In this document: positions 60,969 through 64,000 of the stretch, in pieces
Layout: every line of letters starts with the position of its first letter
Numbering within the stretch: the first letter of the stretch is position 1
Source of the DNA: PALSA-612 sp963773055
GTDB lineage: Bacteria; Actinomycetota; Thermoleophilia; Gaiellales; Gaiellaceae
Direction: 5' to 3'
Assembly: GCA_963773055.1 (NCBI GenBank)
Contig: CAVYZL010000006.1
Span: 1,798,001-1,862,000 of the forward strand
Length of the DNA stretch: 64,000 nt
Translations under genes and position numbers: made by a program
The notes under the pieces: generated by a model
What the model was told of the DNA's origin: nothing
Seen by the model: the letters and a program-made list of their open reading frames with translations, nothing else
The model's database searches: none

Positions 60969-62013
60969 GCGTGTTGTTCTCGATCTGGCGGATCCGCTCG
61001 CGCGTGACCCCGAAGGCCTGACCGACCTCCTCGAGCGTGCACGGCGGCTCGCCGTTCAGCCCGTAGCGCAGCTCGATTACCTTCCGCTCCCGGTCGGGCA
61101 GCGAATGGAGCGCACGCTCGATGTCCTCGCGACGGAGCGAGAGCGAGGCCGTGTCGAACGGCGACTCGGCCTGGTCGTCCTGGACGAAGTCCCCGAGCTC
61201 GGACTCCTCCTCCTCGCCGATCGGCTTCTCGAGCGAGACGGGGTGCTGCGCCATCCGCAGGATCTCGCGCACCTCCTCTGTCGTGATCTCGAGCTCCTCC
61301 GCGATCTCGTCCGGCCGCGGCTCCCGGCCGAGCCGCTGCACGAGCTGGCGCTCGATGTGGACGACCTTGTTCAGCTTCTCGACCATGTGCACCGGGATGC
61401 GGATCGTCCGTGCCTTGTCCGCGATCGCCCTCGTCACCGCCTGGCGGATCCACCATGTGGCATACGTCGAGAACTTGTAGCCGCGCCGGTAATCAAACTT
61501 CTCGACCGCTCGGATCAGGCCGAGCGAGCCTTCCTGGATCAGGTCGAGGAAGGACAGCCCGCGGCCGAGATAAGCCTTTGCAATCGAGACGACGAGGCGG
61601 AGGTTCGCCTCGGTCATCTGCCGCTTCGCTTCCATGTCGCCGCGCTCGATGCGCTTCGCGAGGTAGACCTCCTGGTCCGCCGTCAGAAGCTCCACCTTGC
61701 CGATCTCGCGCAGATAGAGCCGCAGCGAGTCGAGCGAGGGCTCGACGGTGAGGTCGAGCTTCGGCACGGTCTTCTCGTCCTCTGCGAGCTGCGGCTGCTC
61801 GTGGGGCGGGTGCTTGTGCTGCTCACCCTCCATCAGCTCGATGCCGTGATCGATCAGGTACGTGTAGAAGTCCTCGACCTGCTCCTTTGTGAGCTCCACC
61901 TCTTCGAGGCCCTGGACGATCTCGTCGTAGGTGAGGAAGCCCTTGTCGATGCCCTCGGCGACGAGCTTGTGAAGCTCCTCTACGTCCGGAAGAGCGATGT
62001 CTACGGTGAGCAC
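60916..62013 (-). CDS. rpoD: Primary RNA polymerase sigma factor (sigma-70, RpoD/SigA)
   Basis: 365 residues, GTG start. Region 1.1-like N-terminus (VEELHKLVAEGIDKGFLTYD, EIVQGLEEVELTKEQVEDFY), region 1.2 (DSLRLYLREIGKVELLTADQ), region 2 (LRLVVSIAKAYLGRGLSFLD, YKFSTYATWWIRQAVTRAIA), region 3 (IRIPVHMVEKLNKV) and region 4 with HTH (CTLEEVGQAFGVTRERIRQI). All promoter-recognition segments are complete. Region 1.1 is short for actinobacteria, which often carry long basic extensions. Single gene with its own upstream region. Confidence 0.97.
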   Translation of the reverse strand: MLTVDIALPDVEELHKLVAEGIDKGFLTYDEIVQGLEEVELTKEQVEDFYTYLIDHGIELMEGEQHKHPPHEQPQLAEDEKTVPKLDLTVEPSLDSLRLYLREIGKVELLTADQEVYLAKRIERGDMEAKRQMTEANLRLVVSIAKAYLGRGLSFLDLIQEGSLGLIRAVEKFDYRRGYKFSTYATWWIRQAVTRAIADKARTIRIPVHMVEKLNKVVHIERQLVQRLGREPRPDEIAEELEITTEEVREILRMAQHPVSLEKPIGEEEESELGDFVQDDQAESPFDTASLSLRREDIERALHSLPDRERKVIELRYGLNGEPPCTLEEVGQAFGVTRERIRQIENNTLKKLESLPEAQGLKDCI

Positions 62014-62344
62014 GGCACCTCAGCTTTCTCGCAGTTGGCGGGACGGGGTTGACCTACCGACACGAAAAAAACCGGAACGTCTTGCTCGGTGTCCGGCTCA
62101 CCTTCAGCGTTGGGGCAGTGGATAGTACAAACGGCGCGGCCGTTTGTGAAGAACTCGTTTCGGTCCCGGGAAGGCGCGGTCTCCGGACGTTGCCGGACCG
62201 CGAAACGGCGGGCCGTAGCCCGCCGCTCGACTCCTACGTGCCGCAGGAAACTTTGCCGTTAGTCCCCCGGCGCGAAGAGGAGTTCGTCGTCCCTATCGGC
62301 ATCCCTCCCGTCGACCTTTAGCGCCGAAACGTAGAGTGGCCAAC
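62014..62344. promoter_or_regulatory. Divergent region of rpoD and the methionine gene with three inverted repeats
   Basis: 331 bp without a gene. It holds a 21-bp hyphenated palindrome at 62127-62147 (ACAAACGGC, GCG, GCCGTTTGT), a bulged hairpin at 62174-62201 (CGCGGTC..CCGG / CCGGACCGCG) and a perfect 8-bp hairpin at 62206-62225 (CGGCGGGC, CGTA, GCCCGCCG). The first could be an operator; the other two would lie in the 5' untranslated region of the plus-strand gene. I could not match them to a SAM or cobalamin riboswitch. Confidence 0.5.
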
Positions 62345-64000
62345 GTGGCGCACACGTTCGCCGAACGGCTCGCGAAGGGGCCTCCAATCTGCTGCGACGG
62401 TGGCATGGGCGCCCTGATCGCGAGCGCGGTCGGACGCCTTCGCTGCCCTGAGGAGGCGAACGTACGCGCGCCGGAGAGCGTCGTCGACCTCCATCTCGGC
62501 TTCATCCGCGCGGGCGCCGAGCTGATCGAGACGAACACGTTCGGCGGCAACCGGCGCAAGCTCGCGAGCCACTTTCTCGAGACCGAGCTCGAGGCGATCA
62601 ATTCCGCAGGCGTGAAGCTCGCACGCGACGCGCGCGAGATCTCGGGCAAGGAGGTCTTCATCGCCGGCTCGATCGGGCCGCTCGGTGACGTCGGCGACGC
62701 GGAGGACAGTCGGTTCGACGAGCTCGCAGAGCAGGCGTCCGTGCTCGCCGGACGCGGCGTCGACCTGTTCATGGTCGAGACGTTCTACGACCTAGACGAG
62801 CTCGAGCTCGCAATCGGGGCCGTGCGCAGCGTGTCTCCTCTGCCGGTGGTCGCGCTGATGACCTTCGACGAGGACGCCGAGACGCTCGGCGGAGTGAAGG
62901 CCGCGGCGGCGGCCGAGCGCCTCCGCCAGCTCGACGTGGCGGCGATGGGCGCGAACCACGGCGCAGGGCTCCAGGCGGCGCTGGCCGCCCTCGAGGAGAT
63001 GGCCGGCGACGGGCCGCCGCTAGCGGCGCTGCCGAACCTCGGCCTCGCGAGCCTCGCCGGCGGGCGCGTGATCTATCCGCACGCGACGCCCGAGTACTTC
63101 GCCGAGTTCGCTGCGCAGGCCCGCAGCCTCGGCGCCGGTTTGATCGGCGGCTGCTGCGGCACGACGCCGATCGAGATCGTCGCCATTCGTGGCGCGCTCG
63201 ACGAGGAGCGGGCGCCGAGCGCCTCCTTCGCCGCCGTCGAGCGCGAGCTCGTCGTCCGCTCGATGGCGCCTGCGCAGGAGGAGACGCAGCTTGCCCGGGA
63301 CCTCCGCGATGGCCGCTTCGTCGTGTCGGTGCAGATCGACCCGCCGCTCGGCGGCGACTACTCGGGCCTGATCGACACCGTCACCGCGATTCGCGAGGCA
63401 GGCTCGGCGGGCTACGTCGACATCAACGACAACGCGACGGCGAGCGCGAAGCTGAGCGCGATGATGATGGCTGCCGCCATCGAGCGGCAGGTCGGCATCG
63501 AGACGATTCCGCACCTCACGACCCGCGATTACTCCGTCCTCGGGCTCGAGGCGCTCCTGCTCGGCGGGCACGCAGAAGGTGTGCGCAACGTCCTCGCCGT
63601 GACCGGCGATCCTCCGGAGGTCGGCGACTACCCGGGCAGCAAGGGGATCTACGAGGTGGATGCGATCGGGCTCACGCGCCTGATCACGCATCTGAACACC
63701 GGAGAAAGCTATGCGGGCAAGCCGATCGACGCGCCGACCTCGTTCTTCGTCGGCGTCGCGCTCAACCCGACCGCCGACGACCTGGGGCTCGAGGTCGACC
63801 GCTTCTGGCAGAAGGTGGAAGCGGGCGCACGCTTCGCAATGACGCAGATCCTCTTCGACCTCCGCCACCTCGACGAGCTGCTCTCGCGCCTCGGCGGCTC
63901 CTGGCCGATCCCCGTCCTCGTCGGGCTGTTTCCGCTCTCGACCTACCGGCTCGCGCTGCGGCTGCACAACGAGGTGCCGGGCATCGTCGTCCCGGACACC
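62345..64000 (+). CDS. Bifunctional homocysteine S-methyltransferase / methylenetetrahydrofolate reductase (runs off the window)
   Basis: Fused enzyme that makes 5-methyl-THF and methylates homocysteine to methionine, as in YitJ-type proteins. 552 residues visible. N-terminal methyltransferase: ICCDGGMGALIASAVGR, ELIETNTFGGNRRKL, NHGAGLQAALAALEEM and the zinc-binding GLIGGCCGTTP. C-terminal MTHFR-like part: VVSVQIDPPLGGDYSGLIDT, IPHLTTRDYSVLGLEALLLG, NVLAVTGDPPEVGDYPGSKG and FFVGVALNP. GTG start at 62345. The last part of the reductase domain lies beyond the window. Confidence 0.93.
   Translation, partial: MAHTFAERLAKGPPICCDGGMGALIASAVGRLRCPEEANVRAPESVVDLHLGFIRAGAELIETNTFGGNRRKLASHFLETELEAINSAGVKLARDAREISGKEVFIAGSIGPLGDVGDAEDSRFDELAEQASVLAGRGVDLFMVETFYDLDELELAIGAVRSVSPLPVVALMTFDEDAETLGGVKAAAAAERLRQLDVAAMGANHGAGLQAALAALEEMAGDGPPLAALPNLGLASLAGGRVIYPHATPEYFAEFAAQARSLGAGLIGGCCGTTPIEIVAIRGALDEERAPSASFAAVERELVVRSMAPAQEETQLARDLRDGRFVVSVQIDPPLGGDYSGLIDTVTAIREAGSAGYVDINDNATASAKLSAMMMAAAIERQVGIETIPHLTTRDYSVLGLEALLLGGHAEGVRNVLAVTGDPPEVGDYPGSKGIYEVDAIGLTRLITHLNTGESYAGKPIDAPTSFFVGVALNPTADDLGLEVDRFWQKVEAGARFAMTQILFDLRHLDELLSRLGGSWPIPVLVGLFPLSTYRLALRLHNEVPGIVVPDT

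Overview
This is a GC-rich window from an actinobacterial genome. The primary sigma factor, the rpoB-rpoC and ribosomal-protein layout, the many GTG/TTG starts and a lineage-type insertion in RpoC suggest a deep-branching lineage such as class Thermoleophilia (Gaiellales / Solirubrobacterales-like). The class is an inference, not a measurement.

Region 1 (1-18,965, almost all minus strand) is the transcription-translation core. In transcription order it reads tRNA-Met, rpmG, secE, nusG, rplK, rplA, L10 leader, rplJ, rplL, attenuator-like hairpin, rpoB, rpoC, then rpsL, rpsG and fusA (cut by the window edge). The usual continuity between rpoC and rpsL is broken by three accessory genes: a secreted protein, a GAF-GGDEF diguanylate cyclase and a Pro/Lys/Gly-Asn-rich membrane protein. 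Region 2 (19,000-24,700) holds a pilin with its prepilin peptidase, a geranylgeranyl-reductase-like flavoprotein, tRNA-Tyr, a PKD/C5-epimerase-like secreted protein, a YcaQ-type protein and a small zinc-ribbon protein.

Region 3 (24,789-40,504) reads as a decayed genomic island. It starts in the 3' end of tRNA-Thr and ends with an 18-bp direct repeat of that 3' end; a partial third copy lies at 34,092. Inside are the C-terminal part of one tyrosine recombinase, the N-terminal part of another beside a tRNA-Asp-like fragment, several gene stubs, hydrolases and a quinone-oxidoreductase-type enzyme whose first 147 bp are duplicated exactly 3.8 kb away. It also carries a small TetR-controlled methyltransferase / SRPBCC / flavin monooxygenase cluster, a membrane-anchored SARP regulator with an extracytoplasmic propeller, and an SGNH-MBOAT-SGNH set for polysaccharide O-acylation with many frameshifts.

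Region 4 (40,500-43,200) has an adenylate cyclase with a degenerate hydrolase domain, a roughly 410-bp almost pure C tract that is probably an assembly artefact, a gene stub and a frameshifted esterase. Region 5 (43,300-58,700) carries envelope and transport genes: an AhpD-like protein, a secreted carbohydrate-binding-type protein, an MFS drug exporter, small membrane proteins, a GT-C enzyme, a DUF1996 protein, an MMPL transporter (frameshifted) and a cluster of related secreted proteins of unknown function. Region 6 (58,900-64,000) has a GGDEF/HD-GYP protein, the primary sigma factor and the start of a homocysteine S-methyltransferase / methylenetetrahydrofolate reductase.

Single-base frameshifts occur at about a dozen places, none of them in the ribosomal/RNA-polymerase genes. 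Some are probably consensus errors; those in the island could be true decay.
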